The notes: a model not told the origin generated them from the sequence alone. Counted from the first letter of the stretch, positions 1 to 9,007 are shown. The stretch: 64,000 nt of DNA from Pseudomonas sp. IB20 (GCF_009707325.1 NZ_CP046103.1:1413810-1477809); one strand, 5' to 3'. Program-made: numbers and translations.

Positions 1-1
1 G

Positions 2-835
2 CCGTTTGTGATGGGCAAGGCCGACGCAGCGTTTTCACGCAACATGACGCTGGAAGACACCACCATCGGCTGGCGTTTTATCAACCCGTTGATGAAGGCC
101 CAATACGGTGTGGATGCCATGCCGCAGACCGCCGATAACGTCGCCGACGACTACAACGTGTCCCGCGCCGACCAAGACGCCTTCGCGCTGCGTAGCCAGC
201 AACGGACTGCCGCCGCGCAAGCCGCCGGGTTCTTTGCCGAAGAAATTGTGCCGGTGCGCGTCGCGCATAAAAAAGGCGAGACCGTGGTCGAGCAGGATGA
301 GCATCCGCGCGCCGACACCACTCTGCAAGCTCTGGCTAAACTCAAGCCGGTGAATGGCCCAGACAAGACTGTCACTGCTGGTAATGCTTCCGGCGTGAAC
401 GATGGTGCGGCGGCACTGATACTGGCCAGCGCCGACGCGGTAAAGAAACATGGCCTGACCGCCCGCGCCCGTGTGCTGGGTATGGCCAGTGCCGGTGTCG
501 CGCCGCGAGTGATGGGCATCGGCCCGGTGCCGGCGGTGCGCAAACTGGTGGAACGCCTCGGCCTGGCGGTCACCGACTTTGATGTCATCGAACTCAATGA
601 AGCCTTCGCCAGCCAAGGCCTCGCGGTGCTGCGTGAGTTGGGCATCGCCGACGACGCCCCGCAGGTGAACCCGAACGGCGGCGCCATTGCCCTCGGCCAT
701 CCGCTGGGCATGAGCGGCGCACGGCTGGTATTGACGGCACTGCACCAACTGGAAAAAACCGGCGGCCGCAAAGGCCTGGCGACTATGTGTGTGGGCGTCG
801 GCCAAGGCTTGGCCCTGGCGATTGAACGCATCTAA
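2..835 (+). CDS. pcaF: Beta-ketoadipyl-CoA thiolase, 3' part (start lies outside the window)
   Basis: The last 277 residues of a thiolase of about 400 residues. It cleaves 3-oxoadipyl-CoA with CoA to succinyl-CoA and acetyl-CoA, the last step of the beta-ketoadipate pathway, in the cytoplasm. Seen: the frame is open to the window edge; the C-terminal thiolase motifs [15 protein letters not shown] and the Cys-containing CVGVGQG are present. The N-terminal catalytic Cys region is missing because the window begins inside the gene. The next gene, pcaH, starts 18 bases after the stop, so these are probably cotranscribed. The assignment to PcaF rather than a general thiolase rests mainly on the pca neighbours. 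Confidence 0.92.
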   Translation, partial: PFVMGKADAAFSRNMTLEDTTIGWRFINPLMKAQYGVDAMPQTADNVADDYNVSRADQDAFALRSQQRTAAAQAAGFFAEEIVPVRVAHKKGETVVEQDEHPRADTTLQALAKLKPVNGPDKTVTAGNASGVNDGAAALILASADAVKKHGLTARARVLGMASAGVAPRVMGIGPVPAVRKLVERLGLAVTDFDVIELNEAFASQGLAVLRELGIADDAPQVNPNGGAIALGHPLGMSGARLVLTALHQLEKTGGRKGLATMCVGVGQGLALAIERI

Positions 836-852
836 TAAGAGAGGATTGCTCC

Positions 853-1557
853 ATGAGTGACAAGCCCGGATATCGGCGCCCGCAAGCGGGCACTCAACCT
901 GATTACCTGCACCCGGCCTACCAGTCGACGAACCTGCGTTCGCCGTCCCAGCCGTTGGTGTTCCTGCCGCATTCCTTGTCGGAAATCACCGGCCCGAGCA
1001 TCGGCGCCGAGCGCGTCAATGAGCAGGACAATGACCTGACCGCCCAGCATGAAGGCGAGCCTGTGGGCGAACGCATCATCATTCACGGCCGCGTGCTGGA
1101 TGAGAATGGCCTGCCGGTGCCGGGCATTCTGGTGGAGATCTGGCAGGCCAACGCCGCCGGCCGCTACAACCACAAGCGCGACCTGCATGACGCGCCGCTG
1201 GACCCAAACTTCACCGGCACCGGCCGCACCGTGACCGACGCCGATGGCGGGTATCAGTTCCAGACCATCAAGCCCGGCGCCTACCCGTGGGGCAACCACC
1301 ACAATGCGTGGCGCCCGGCGCATATCCATTTTTCGCTGTTCGGCCCAAGCGTGCTGACCCGCCTGGTCACGCAGATGTACTTCCCCGGCGACCCGCTGTT
1401 GGAATACGACCCGATCTACAACTGTGTGCCGGACACCTCGGCCAAGCAGCGCCTGATCGCCAGCTTCGACCTGGAAAAAACCATTCCTTCCTATGCCCTC
1501 GGCTACCGCTGGGACATCGTCCTGCGCGGCCGCGACGCCACGCCGATGGAGAAATGA
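853..1557 (+). CDS. pcaH: Protocatechuate 3,4-dioxygenase beta subunit
   Basis: 234 residues, the normal length for PcaH. With PcaG it opens the protocatechuate ring between C3 and C4 (intradiol cleavage) to 3-carboxy-cis,cis-muconate. The beta subunit carries the non-heme Fe(III): by family knowledge the ligands are two Tyr and two His, and here Tyr105 (GRYNH), Tyr144 (GAYPW), His157 and His159 (RPAHIHF) fit. The start follows the Shine-Dalgarno GAGAGG. The gene lies in the middle of the pca operon, directly after pcaF. Confidence 0.97.
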   Translation: MSDKPGYRRPQAGTQPDYLHPAYQSTNLRSPSQPLVFLPHSLSEITGPSIGAERVNEQDNDLTAQHEGEPVGERIIIHGRVLDENGLPVPGILVEIWQANAAGRYNHKRDLHDAPLDPNFTGTGRTVTDADGGYQFQTIKPGAYPWGNHHNAWRPAHIHFSLFGPSVLTRLVTQMYFPGDPLLEYDPIYNCVPDTSAKQRLIASFDLEKTIPSYALGYRWDIVLRGRDATPMEK

Positions 1558-1558
1558 G

Positions 1559-2125
1559 ATGACACTCTATGCGACCACGTCCCACACCGTCGGGCCGTAT
1601 TACCACATCGGCCTGACCTGGCTGAACCGCGAAGACCTGACCGTGCCTGCGACCTTGGGCGAGCGCGTGGCGATCAGCGGGCAAGTGGTGGATGGCAACG
1701 GTGATGTCGTCAACGACGCCATGCTCGAAGTCTGGCAGGCCAACGCCGCCGGCAAATACGACCACCCGGAAGATGAACAGGACAAAGCCGTCGACCCCAA
1801 CTTCGAAGGCTTTGGCCGCGTGCCGGTGGATGCCGAAGGGCGTTTTCGCTTTACCACCATCAAGCCGGGCAGCGTGCCAGGGCTGGCGGGGACGACCCAG
1901 GCGCCGCATCTGGTGGTGTTGGTGTTTGCGCGTGGGTTGGTGAAGCACTTGCTGACGCGGATTTATTTTGACGGTGAGGCGTTGAACGCGGATGACCCGT
2001 TGTTGGCGTGTGTGCCTGCTGAGCGGCGCAGCACGTTGATTGCCAAGACGGATGCAGGCGGTGTGTATCAGTGGAATGTGGTTTTGCAGGGCACAGATAA
2101 GGAAACGGTGTTCTTCGACTATTGA
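1559..2125 (+). CDS. pcaG: Protocatechuate 3,4-dioxygenase alpha subunit
   Basis: 188 residues from the ATG at 1559, one base after the pcaH stop. An upstream in-frame start at 1493 is rejected because it lies inside pcaH. The fold is that of PcaH (shared motif EVWQANAAG), but the alpha subunit lacks the full Tyr/Tyr/His/His iron set, as expected; it supplies substrate-pocket residues. The near-contiguous spacing with pcaH implies translational coupling and 1:1 expression of the two subunits. Confidence 0.96.
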   Translation: MTLYATTSHTVGPYYHIGLTWLNREDLTVPATLGERVAISGQVVDGNGDVVNDAMLEVWQANAAGKYDHPEDEQDKAVDPNFEGFGRVPVDAEGRFRFTTIKPGSVPGLAGTTQAPHLVVLVFARGLVKHLLTRIYFDGEALNADDPLLACVPAERRSTLIAKTDAGGVYQWNVVLQGTDKETVFFDY

Positions 2126-2140
2126 GTTGGCTTGAGATCT

Positions 2141-2200
2141 GATCGTTCCCATGCTCTGTGTGGGAAGCAGAGGCATCCCACGCGGAGCGTGGGAACGATC
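2141..2200. repeat. Intergenic inverted repeat, gatcgttccc type
   Basis: A palindromic element that begins gatcgttccc and ends gggaacgatc, with a second inner stem (cccacgc/gcgtggg type). It sits between pcaG and pcaT. A diverged partial copy lies near 15938-15985, so this is a dispersed family. It could fold in the mRNA and separate the pcaHG part from pcaT, but no T-run follows. Confidence 0.75.
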
Positions 2201-2284
2201 ATCAAATATCGAAAAGTCTGCTTGCGGAACATGGTTGTTGCAAAGTATGTCTAGGCTATAACCGTTTCCACTGAGTGAAAAAAC

Positions 2285-3580
2285 ATGACAACAAAAACGA
2301 TTCACTACACCGGAGAAGAACGCAGCAAACGGATTTTTGCCATTGTCGGCGCATCCTCCGGCAACCTCGTCGAGTGGTTCGACTTCTATGTCTATGCCTT
2401 CTGCGCGATCTATTTTGCCCCGGCATTTTTTCCGTCGGAGAGCCCCACCGTACAACTGCTCAGCACCGCCGGGGTGTTCGCTGCCGGTTTCCTGATGCGA
2501 CCTATTGGCAGCTGGGTGTTCGGCAGTTTGGCCGACAAGCACGGCCGAAAAAATTCGATGATGATCTCGGTGCTGATGATGTGCGCCGGCTCGCTGGTTA
2601 TTGCGTTTTTGCCGACCTACAAAGACATCGGGATCTGGGCACCTGCGCTGCTGTTGGTGGCGCGCCTGTTTCAGGGTTTGTCGGTGGGCGGCGAGTACGG
2701 CACCACCGCCACCTATATGAGTGAGGTGGCCCTCAAGGGCCAGCGCGGGTTCTTTGCCTCGTTCCAGTACGTGACCTTGATCGGCGGGCAATTGCTCGCG
2801 GTGCTGGTGGTGGTGATCCTGCAGCAATTCCTCAGCGAAGATGAACTGCGCGCCTGGGGCTGGCGGATTCCGTTTGTGGTCGGTGCCGTCGCAGCGCTCA
2901 TCTCTCTACTGCTGCGCCGCACCTTGAAAGAGACCACCACCAAGGAAATGCGTGAGCACAAAGACGCCGGTAGCATTCGCGCATTGCTGCGCAACCACAC
3001 GGCAGCCTTTATCACGGTGCTGGGTTACACCGCGGGTGGCTCGCTGATTTTCTACACATTCACCACTTACATGCAGAAGTACCTGGTGAACACGGCCGGG
3101 ATGCATGCCAAGACGGCCAGCTACATCATGACCGGCGCGCTGTTCCTGTACATGTGCATGCAGCCTTTGTTCGGCATGTTGGCGGACAAGATCGGCCGGC
3201 GTAATTCCATGTTGTGGTTCGGCGCGCTCGGCACCCTGTGCACCGTGCCGATCCTGCTGACCTTGAAAACCGTCAGCAGCCCGTTCCTGGCCTTTGTGCT
3301 GATCACCCTGGCCTTGGCGATTGTCAGCTTCTACACCTCCATCAGCGGCCTGGTCAAAGCGGAAATGTTCCCGCCGCAGGTGCGTGCGTTGGGCGTGGGC
3401 CTGGCCTATGCGGTGGCGAATGCGGTGTTTGGTGGTTCGGCAGAAGTCGTCGCGCTGAGCCTCAAATCCATCGGCCTGGAAAACGCCTTCTATTGGTATG
3501 TCACCGTGATGATGGCGGTGGCCTTCCTGTTTAGCTTGCGCCTGCCGAAAGAGGCGGCGTACTTGCACCACGATTTGTAA
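2285..3580 (+). CDS. pcaT: MFS dicarboxylate/beta-ketoadipate permease, PcaT type
   Basis: 431 residues with about 12 hydrophobic segments. It belongs to the metabolite:H+ symporter branch of the MFS (KgtP/ProP-like): motifs [15 protein letters not shown] near the N-terminus, [13 protein letters not shown] in the loop after helix 2, and [13 protein letters not shown]. In Pseudomonas pca clusters this gene is pcaT, a proposed uptake system for beta-ketoadipate. It is preceded by a 159 bp gap with an inverted repeat, and followed by pcaB after 10 bases. A candidate Hfq/Crc motif overlaps its first codons. Confidence 0.85.
   Translation: MTTKTIHYTGEERSKRIFAIVGASSGNLVEWFDFYVYAFCAIYFAPAFFPSESPTVQLLSTAGVFAAGFLMRPIGSWVFGSLADKHGRKNSMMISVLMMCAGSLVIAFLPTYKDIGIWAPALLLVARLFQGLSVGGEYGTTATYMSEVALKGQRGFFASFQYVTLIGGQLLAVLVVVILQQFLSEDELRAWGWRIPFVVGAVAALISLLLRRTLKETTTKEMREHKDAGSIRALLRNHTAAFITVLGYTAGGSLIFYTFTTYMQKYLVNTAGMHAKTASYIMTGALFLYMCMQPLFGMLADKIGRRNSMLWFGALGTLCTVPILLTLKTVSSPFLAFVLITLALAIVSFYTSISGLVKAEMFPPQVRALGVGLAYAVANAVFGGSAEVVALSLKSIGLENAFYWYVTVMMAVAFLFSLRLPKEAAYLHHDL
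2290..2297 (+). promoter_or_regulatory. Candidate Hfq/Crc catabolite-repression motif (AAnAAnAA)
   Basis: The RNA sense reads aacaaaaa three codons into pcaT, with another A-rich run just before the ATG. AAnAAnAA near the ribosome binding site is the known target of Hfq with Crc in Pseudomonas, and aromatic catabolism is a usual target. The motif is short, so chance occurrence is possible. Confidence 0.35.
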
Positions 3581-3590
3581 GGGATGAGTT

Positions 3591-4955
3591 ATGACACTGC
3601 GCACGAGCAACCAATTGTTCGACGCTTACTTCACCGCTGACAGCATGGCTGAGGTGTTCTGCGACCAGGGACGCCTGCAGGGCATGCTGGATTTCGAAGC
3701 GGGGCTGGCCCGGGCCGAGTCCCAGGTCGGGTTGATTCCGCAGGCCGCCGTCGCTCCGATTGCTCAGGCGTGCCTGGCGTCTTTGTACGACGTGGATGCC
3801 CTCGGCGTGGCGATTGCCACGGCAGGCAACTCGGCGATTCCGCTGGTGAAGGCGCTGGGCAAGTTGATCGCCAGTGAAGATGCCGGCGCCGAACGTTACG
3901 TGCACTTGGGTGCGACCAGCCAGGACGTGATGGATACCGGCTTGGTGCTGCAATTACGGCGTGCTTTGGAATTGATCGAAGCGGACTTGGCGCAGCTGGG
4001 CGAGATTCTCGCTGCGCAGGCCCAACGTTATGCCGGCGTGCCGTTGGCCGGGCGCACGTGGTTGCAGCACGCGACGCCGGTCACCCTGGGAATGAAAATC
4101 GCCGGTTGGCTGGGGGCGGTGACGCGCAGTCGCCAGCGCCTTGCCGAGTTGAAACCGCGCTTGCTGGTGCTGCAATTCGGCGGCGCATCCGGCACCTTGG
4201 CGGCGCTGGGCGAACACGCTATGCCGGTGGCCGAAGCTTTGGCGGCTGAGTTGCAACTGAGCTTGCCCGAGCAACCCTGGCACACCCAACGGGATCGATT
4301 GGTGGAATTTGCCAGCGTGCTCGGCCTGATCGCCGGCAGCCTCGGCAAGGTGGGCCGCGATATCAGCCTGCTGATGCAGACCGAAGCGGCGGAAGTGTTC
4401 GAGCCTTCGGCGCCAGGCAAGGGCGGTTCGTCGACTATGCCGCACAAGCGCAACCCGGTGGGCGCCGCGGTGCTGATTAGCGCCGCCACCCGTGTGCCAG
4501 GGTTGGTGGCGACGATGTTCAGCGCCATGCCTCAGGAGCACGAGCGTAGCCTGGGCCTGTGGCACGCGGAATGGGAAACCTTGCCGCAGATTTGCCGGTT
4601 GGTGTCCGGCGCCTTGAAGCACGCGCTGGTGGTGAGCGAAGGGCTGGAAGTCGACGCTGAGCGCATGGCGCACAATCTCGATCTGACCCAAGGCCTGGTG
4701 CTGGCCGAAGCCGTCAGTATCGTGCTGGCCCAGCGCCTGGGCCGCGACACCGCGCACCATCTGTTGGAGCAATGTTGCAAGCGCGCCGTCGCAGAGGGCC
4801 GCCATTTGCGCGCGGTACTCGCGGACGAACCGCACGTGACCGCCGAGCTATCAGCGGCTGAATTGGATCGCCTGCTTGACCCGGCGCACTACCTGGGCCA
4901 GGCACACACTTGGGTCACTCGCGCGGTGACCGACCATTTTGCATTGATCGCGTAA
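3591..4955 (+). CDS. pcaB: 3-carboxy-cis,cis-muconate cycloisomerase
   Basis: 454 residues, class II fumarase/aspartase superfamily. It lactonises 3-carboxy-cis,cis-muconate to 4-carboxymuconolactone. The superfamily signature GSSTMPHKRNP lies near residues 279-289, with GATSQDVMDTG near residue 105 and HATPVTLG near residue 160. The length matches Pseudomonas PcaB. It starts 10 bases after pcaT and is followed after 10 bases by pcaD, so it is inside the operon. Confidence 0.96.
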   Translation: MTLRTSNQLFDAYFTADSMAEVFCDQGRLQGMLDFEAGLARAESQVGLIPQAAVAPIAQACLASLYDVDALGVAIATAGNSAIPLVKALGKLIASEDAGAERYVHLGATSQDVMDTGLVLQLRRALELIEADLAQLGEILAAQAQRYAGVPLAGRTWLQHATPVTLGMKIAGWLGAVTRSRQRLAELKPRLLVLQFGGASGTLAALGEHAMPVAEALAAELQLSLPEQPWHTQRDRLVEFASVLGLIAGSLGKVGRDISLLMQTEAAEVFEPSAPGKGGSSTMPHKRNPVGAAVLISAATRVPGLVATMFSAMPQEHERSLGLWHAEWETLPQICRLVSGALKHALVVSEGLEVDAERMAHNLDLTQGLVLAEAVSIVLAQRLGRDTAHHLLEQCCKRAVAEGRHLRAVLADEPHVTAELSAAELDRLLDPAHYLGQAHTWVTRAVTDHFALIA

Positions 4956-4965
4956 GGAGAACGCT

Positions 4966-5808
4966 GTGGCTTTTGTACAACTCGCCGAGGGCGAACTGCA
5001 TTACCAACTGGATGGGCCTGTGGAAGCGCCGGTACTGGTGCTCTCCAACTCCCTGGGCACCGATCTGCATATGTGGGACATCCAGATCCCGGCGTTCACC
5101 GAGCATTTTCGCGTGTTGCGTTTCGACACCCGTGGCCATGGTAAATCCCTGGTGACCGAGGGGCCGTACAGCATCGAGCAACTGGGCCACGACGTGATTG
5201 CGCTGCTGGATGCGCTGGATATTCAACGCGCGCATTTCTGCGGGCTGTCCATGGGCGGCTTGATCGGCCAATGGTTGGGCATCAATGCCGGTGAGCGTTT
5301 GCAGCGGCTGGTGGTGTGCAACACCGCGGCCAAGATTGGCACACTGGATGTGTGGAACCCGCGTATCGAGACGGTCCTGCGCGATGGCGCGGCGGCCATG
5401 GTGGCGCTGCGTGACGCGTCTATAGCACGTTGGTTCACCGCCGATTTCGCTGCTGCCAACCCGCACCAGGCCAAGCAGATTACCGACATGCTTGCGGCCA
5501 CATCGCCCCAGGGGTATGCCGCCAACTGCGCAGCGGTGCGTGATGCCGATTTTCGTGAGCAACTGGCCTCGATCAAAGTGCCGACACTGGTGATTGCCGG
5601 CACTGAAGATGCCGTCACGCCGCCGGCCGGTGGTCACTTTATCCAGAACAACGTGAAGGGTGCCGAATACGCTGAGTTTTACGCGGCGCACCTGTCCAAC
5701 GTCCAGGCCGGGGCTGAGTTCAGCGAGCGTGAGGTATATCTAATTGAACCAGGAGCTTTTTGTGGACGAGAAACGACGTTACGCCGACGGCCTGCAAGTG
5801 CGCCGTGA
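4966..5808 (+). CDS. pcaD: 3-oxoadipate enol-lactonase with an abnormal C-terminus
   Basis: Alpha/beta hydrolase that converts 3-oxoadipate enol-lactone to 3-oxoadipate. It starts at a GTG after the Shine-Dalgarno AAGGAGA. The nucleophile is Ser95 in GLSMGG; the acid region TEDAVTPP and a late His (AAHLSN) are present. Pseudomonas PcaD is normally about 263 residues and ends shortly after the AAHLSN segment. Here the frame continues to 280 residues and its last 47 bases overlap pcaC. Reading one frame over, a stop (TAA at 5741-5743) sits just before the pcaC ribosome binding site. This suggests loss of two bases near 5728-5732. The catalytic residues precede the change, so activity may survive. 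Confidence 0.88.
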   Translation: MAFVQLAEGELHYQLDGPVEAPVLVLSNSLGTDLHMWDIQIPAFTEHFRVLRFDTRGHGKSLVTEGPYSIEQLGHDVIALLDALDIQRAHFCGLSMGGLIGQWLGINAGERLQRLVVCNTAAKIGTLDVWNPRIETVLRDGAAAMVALRDASIARWFTADFAAANPHQAKQITDMLAATSPQGYAANCAAVRDADFREQLASIKVPTLVIAGTEDAVTPPAGGHFIQNNVKGAEYAEFYAAHLSNVQAGAEFSEREVYLIEPGAFCGRETTLRRRPASAP

Positions 5809-6160
5809 AGTGCTGGGTGATGCCCATGTCGACCGCAGCCTCAATGCCTTGACCGAGTTCAACAGCGAGTTCCAGGAAATGATCACCCGCCACGCCTGGG
5901 GTGATATCTGGACCCGCCCCGGCCTGCCTCGTCACACCCGCAGCCTGATCACCATCGCCATGCTGATCGGCATGAACCGCAGTGAAGAACTCAAGCTGCA
6001 CCTGCGTGCCGCCGCGAGCAATGGCGTGACCCGCGCCGAGATCAAGGAAGTGCTGATGCAGAGCGCGATCTACTGCGGGATTCCGGCGGCGAACGCGACG
6101 TTTCACCTGGCGGAGTCGGTGTGGGATGAGTTGGGCGTGGAGTCGCGTCAGCAAGATTGA
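5762..6160 (+). CDS. pcaC: 4-carboxymuconolactone decarboxylase
   Basis: 132 residues, the usual size for a stand-alone PcaC. It decarboxylates 4-carboxymuconolactone to 3-oxoadipate enol-lactone, the PcaD substrate. Seen: N-terminus MDEKRRYADGLQVRR and HAWGDIWTRPGL typical of the CMD family. The GTG at 5762 is chosen because AGGAG stands just upstream and the N-terminus then matches the family; a frame-open start at 5744 would add six residues. It overlaps the extended pcaD frame, which is unusual. Confidence 0.95.
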   Translation: MDEKRRYADGLQVRREVLGDAHVDRSLNALTEFNSEFQEMITRHAWGDIWTRPGLPRHTRSLITIAMLIGMNRSEELKLHLRAAASNGVTRAEIKEVLMQSAIYCGIPAANATFHLAESVWDELGVESRQQD

Positions 6161-6207
6161 ACCTGAAATGCGCTCAACTGTAGGCGCCTGATCATGGGCC
6201 TGCTGGA

Positions 6208-7092
6208 TCAGCGAGAATCCGCATCCCATATCCAGTTCCACACACCCGGCAAGTGCACCTCTTCACTCACATCCTTCACCGTACGCGCCATTGCTGCGCG
6301 TTCCAGTGTGGCGTGGTCGGTGTAGAACGGCTCGGCGGCGGTTTTCATGCCGTTGATGCGGGCGCTGTCCATCAGGATCTGCAAGTACTCCTGCAAGTGC
6401 CGCGCGGTGTAGCGGTTGATATCGTGGAAGGTCACCACCACCGGTATCACGCCATCCACCGTAGGCAGTTCACCCAAGGCTATGCGTTCGCGCACCACCG
6501 ACAGTTGCCGATACAAATTCGCCCGTCGACGCGGGCTGCCGTTGAAACCCCAGATTTTGCCGTCATTGGCACTCAAATCTGTCAGCAATACGTGCATCCC
6601 GTGGCGCTGGTAGGCGGCGAAGGTGCGTCTGTCGTAGTTCCAAAAGGGCGGGCGCACCAGCGTGGGCGGCGCGCCAGTGATCGAGGTGATATCCGCCGCG
6701 CCCAGGCTGAGGGCGCGTTCAAGTTCGGCATCACTGAGCCAGCGGTGATTGGTATGAAACCCTGTGGCCGTGTGGAAGGCCAGGACGTGCCCGGCCGCGT
6801 ACTCGCGTTCCATGGTCTTGCGCCCGCGCGCGCTGCCGCCGGAACGGGACGCTGCGGTCTGCAGGAAAAACACCGCCTTGATGCTCGGCAATACCGGGTT
6901 TTTCGCCAGGTCGGCGATCACCGAGCGGCTCGGGTTGTTGTAGCCCGAGGCGCTGGGGCCGTCATCAAACGTCAGCAGGAAACGGATCGGCGCTTGGGTT
7001 TGCAGGCGTTGTGCGGTCTGCGGAGTCAGGGCAATGGGCGCGCTGATGCAGCCGGTGAGCAGAGTCGACAGAATGACAATCAGGTATTTCAT
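6208..7092 (-). CDS. Polysaccharide deacetylase (NodB family) lipoprotein
   Basis: 294 residues. A lipoprotein signal ends at the lipobox LLTGC (Cys15), so the protein is probably anchored in a membrane facing the periplasm. The NodB domain starts at about residue 35: TFDDGP (41-46) supplies the metal-binding/catalytic Asp pair, and HTNHRWL and RPPFWNYD follow. The family removes N- or O-acetyl groups from polysaccharides; the substrate here is unknown. It is encoded opposite to the pca operon, between pcaC and a porin, and has no functional link to either that can be seen. Confidence 0.85.
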   Translation of the reverse strand: MKYLIVILSTLLTGCISAPIALTPQTAQRLQTQAPIRFLLTFDDGPSASGYNNPSRSVIADLAKNPVLPSIKAVFFLQTAASRSGGSARGRKTMEREYAAGHVLAFHTATGFHTNHRWLSDAELERALSLGAADITSITGAPPTLVRPPFWNYDRRTFAAYQRHGMHVLLTDLSANDGKIWGFNGSPRRRANLYRQLSVVRERIALGELPTVDGVIPVVVTFHDINRYTARHLQEYLQILMDSARINGMKTAAEPFYTDHATLERAAMARTVKDVSEEVHLPGVWNWIWDADSR

Positions 7093-7164
7093 GGCAGCCT
7101 GGGTTCAGGCATTTTGAGGCTGTATGAATATAGCCCTGTTATGGCGACTGATGTTTTAGTGGTG

Positions 7165-8415
7165 TTAAAGCAGCGAAATAGGATAGCTGACGATCAAGCG
7201 GTTTTCGTCGAACTCGTTGTTACTGTAGTCGCGGCGCATGCTGGAATTACGCCAGCGCACGTTCAAGTCCCTGAGCGCGCCGCTCTGCACCGTGTAGCCC
7301 AATTCGCTCTCGCGGCCCCACTCCTTGCCGTCGGTGACGGTGCCTGTGTGCACGTTGCTGCCGCTGATATAGCGGTTCATCAAGGTCAGGCCGGGTATGC
7401 CGAGGGCGGCGAAATTGTAGTCGTGGCGCACCTGCCAGGATTTTTCCTGGGCGTTGTCGTAGCTGGAGTTGTAACTGTCGTTGGCCAGGGTGCCGCCGCT
7501 GGTGCCGTTGACGCGCATCCAGGCGTTGTTGCCGGTGAGTTTTTGCAGGCCGACGTAGAAGGTGTTGCCACCATAGCGGGCGGAGAACAAGCCGGACAAA
7601 GTCTTGTTATCCAAGTCACCCGCGCGAGCGCTGCCGTCGTCTTTGCCGTAGAAGAACCCAAGGTTGGCGCCCAGGGTCCAGTCGCCCACAGGCTGGCTGT
7701 GGGTCAGGTTGACGAATTGCTGGCGGTAGATGTCCTTGAGTTGGGCATTCCACAGGCCGATCTGGGTGCGTTTGTCGTTGAACGCGTACTCGCCGCCCTG
7801 GAAGTTGAAGCGGTCGGAGGTGAAGGCGGTTTTACCGACCATCGACATGTCCGTCATGCTGCTGTCGTCGCGCGGGCTGTTGGCGCGGAACTGGCCGCCG
7901 TAAAGGGTCAGGCCGGCGATTTCCTTGGAGGTGATCTGCCCGCCGCGCAAGGTTTGCGGCAGGGAGCGGCCATCGTCGGAACGCAGGATCGGCAGCACCG
8001 GCATCCACTCGCCGACCTTGACTTCGGTCTTGGAGATCCGCGCTTTGAACGCCACACCGAGGCGTCCGAACTCATCCGCCGGGCGGCCATCGTGGTCCAG
8101 CGGCAACAGCTGGGTGCCGCCGGTGCCACGCCCGCCATCCAGTTTCAGCGAGTACAACCCCAGCACATCCACACCGAAACCCACGGTGCCCTGGGTAAAG
8201 CCGGATTTGGCGTCGAAGATGAAACTTTGCGTCCACTCCTGTGCGCCGCCCTGGGCTTTGGTCGGATTGGTGTAATTGCGGTTGAAGAAGAAGTTGCGCA
8301 GGTTGAGGTTGGCGCTGGCGTCTTCGAGAAAGCCGTGTTCTTCGGCGACGACGGGCATGGCAAGACTGGCGACAGCAGTCGCCAGCAGCAGCCGGCGCGG
8401 GTTGAAAGTGCTCAT
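7165..8415 (-). CDS. OprD-family outer-membrane porin (aromatic acid/basic substrate channel)
   Basis: 416 residues from the ATG at 8415, with a signal peptide ending near AMPVVAEE and then an 18-strand OprD-type barrel (GFLEDASANLNLRNFFFN at the start of the mature part). The frame is open upstream to 8979, but that stretch is not porin-like. OprD-family channels admit specific carboxylates; proximity to pca suggests an aromatic acid such as benzoate or protocatechuate (PcaP/OpdK-like), which is inference. Upstream lies a truncated membrane-protein gene on the same strand, perhaps the former partner transporter. Confidence 0.88.
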   Translation of the reverse strand: MSTFNPRRLLLATAVASLAMPVVAEEHGFLEDASANLNLRNFFFNRNYTNPTKAQGGAQEWTQSFIFDAKSGFTQGTVGFGVDVLGLYSLKLDGGRGTGGTQLLPLDHDGRPADEFGRLGVAFKARISKTEVKVGEWMPVLPILRSDDGRSLPQTLRGGQITSKEIAGLTLYGGQFRANSPRDDSSMTDMSMVGKTAFTSDRFNFQGGEYAFNDKRTQIGLWNAQLKDIYRQQFVNLTHSQPVGDWTLGANLGFFYGKDDGSARAGDLDNKTLSGLFSARYGGNTFYVGLQKLTGNNAWMRVNGTSGGTLANDSYNSSYDNAQEKSWQVRHDYNFAALGIPGLTLMNRYISGSNVHTGTVTDGKEWGRESELGYTVQSGALRDLNVRWRNSSMRRDYSNNEFDENRLIVSYPISLL

Positions 8416-8567
8416 GGTGTAGGACCTGTTGTTATTGGGGTTATGCAGGTGCCGGCCATGTTGCTTGGCAGTGTGGGTGCGATGAAAGTGGGGAGAGGCG
8501 GGTTGTGGGCGATGATCGAACGCAAGTTGGCGGGCCTGTGCATTGCGCTCAGGCCCGGTGCGCAGGG

Positions 8568-8714
8568 TCAGCGTTTGGACCAATCGAAGTGGGTCCAGGG
8601 CACGGCGGGCAAGTAGTGCTGGGCGGCAATAATCACCGCCACCATGACCACCAGGAACACGGCTTGCAGCGGGCTCCAGAACGCCCAGTGCAAACCGTTC
8701 AGCCCTGGTTCGAA
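8568..8714 (-). pseudogene. C-terminal remnant of an integral membrane protein
   Basis: On the minus strand about 45 codons end with LPAVPWTHFDWSKR and contain a clear transmembrane helix (QAVFLVVMVAVIIAAQ). It looks like the tail of a transporter. The sequence stops making sense at about 8714, where an unrelated plus-strand fragment begins. It lies just upstream of the porin on the same strand. I cannot name the transporter family. Confidence 0.6.
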
Positions 8715-8973
8715 AAATGAACTGACCCTTGAAGCGGGCAAGCTCCAGCTTGAACCGAGGCAGACATACCCCATCGGTCCAAAACTGCCCATAAAGGCCA
8801 GCTTTGGGTGGGAGGGCTATATCGAGTACCTCCCGCCGGACTACTCGGGGAGTTTGAGTATCGAAGACATCTCTGAGGACGAGAATGGCAAGATTGGTTT
8901 GACTGTGAGTTTCTCTCTCTATTATGGCGAGGAAATGGAGGTCAAGTTCTCGACGCTTAAGTTGAGTACATGA
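8713..8973 (+). pseudogene. C-terminal remnant of an unidentified, lower-GC gene
   Basis: About 85 codons in the plus frame, from NELTLEAGKLQL to FSTLKLST and stop, with an amphipathic beta-rich composition (YIEYLPPDYSGSLSIE) and visibly more A/T than its neighbours. There is no convincing start: the first ATG in frame (8644) lies inside the membrane-protein remnant of the other strand. It is best read as a gene tail left by a deletion or insertion. The product family is not recognised. Confidence 0.5.
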
Positions 8974-9007
8974 ACCCATTTTGAGGGTGAAAAAAAAAGC
9001 CGAGACA

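Noticed and set aside
1367..2827. A 486-codon minus frame through pcaG and pcaT
   Set aside because: It crosses two unrelated plus-strand genes and an intergenic repeat; no domain is visible.
6253..8616. A 787-codon plus-strand frame across the deacetylase and porin genes
   Set aside because: It is the shadow of two clear minus-strand genes; its composition is rich in Gly, Val, Arg and His and has no domain.
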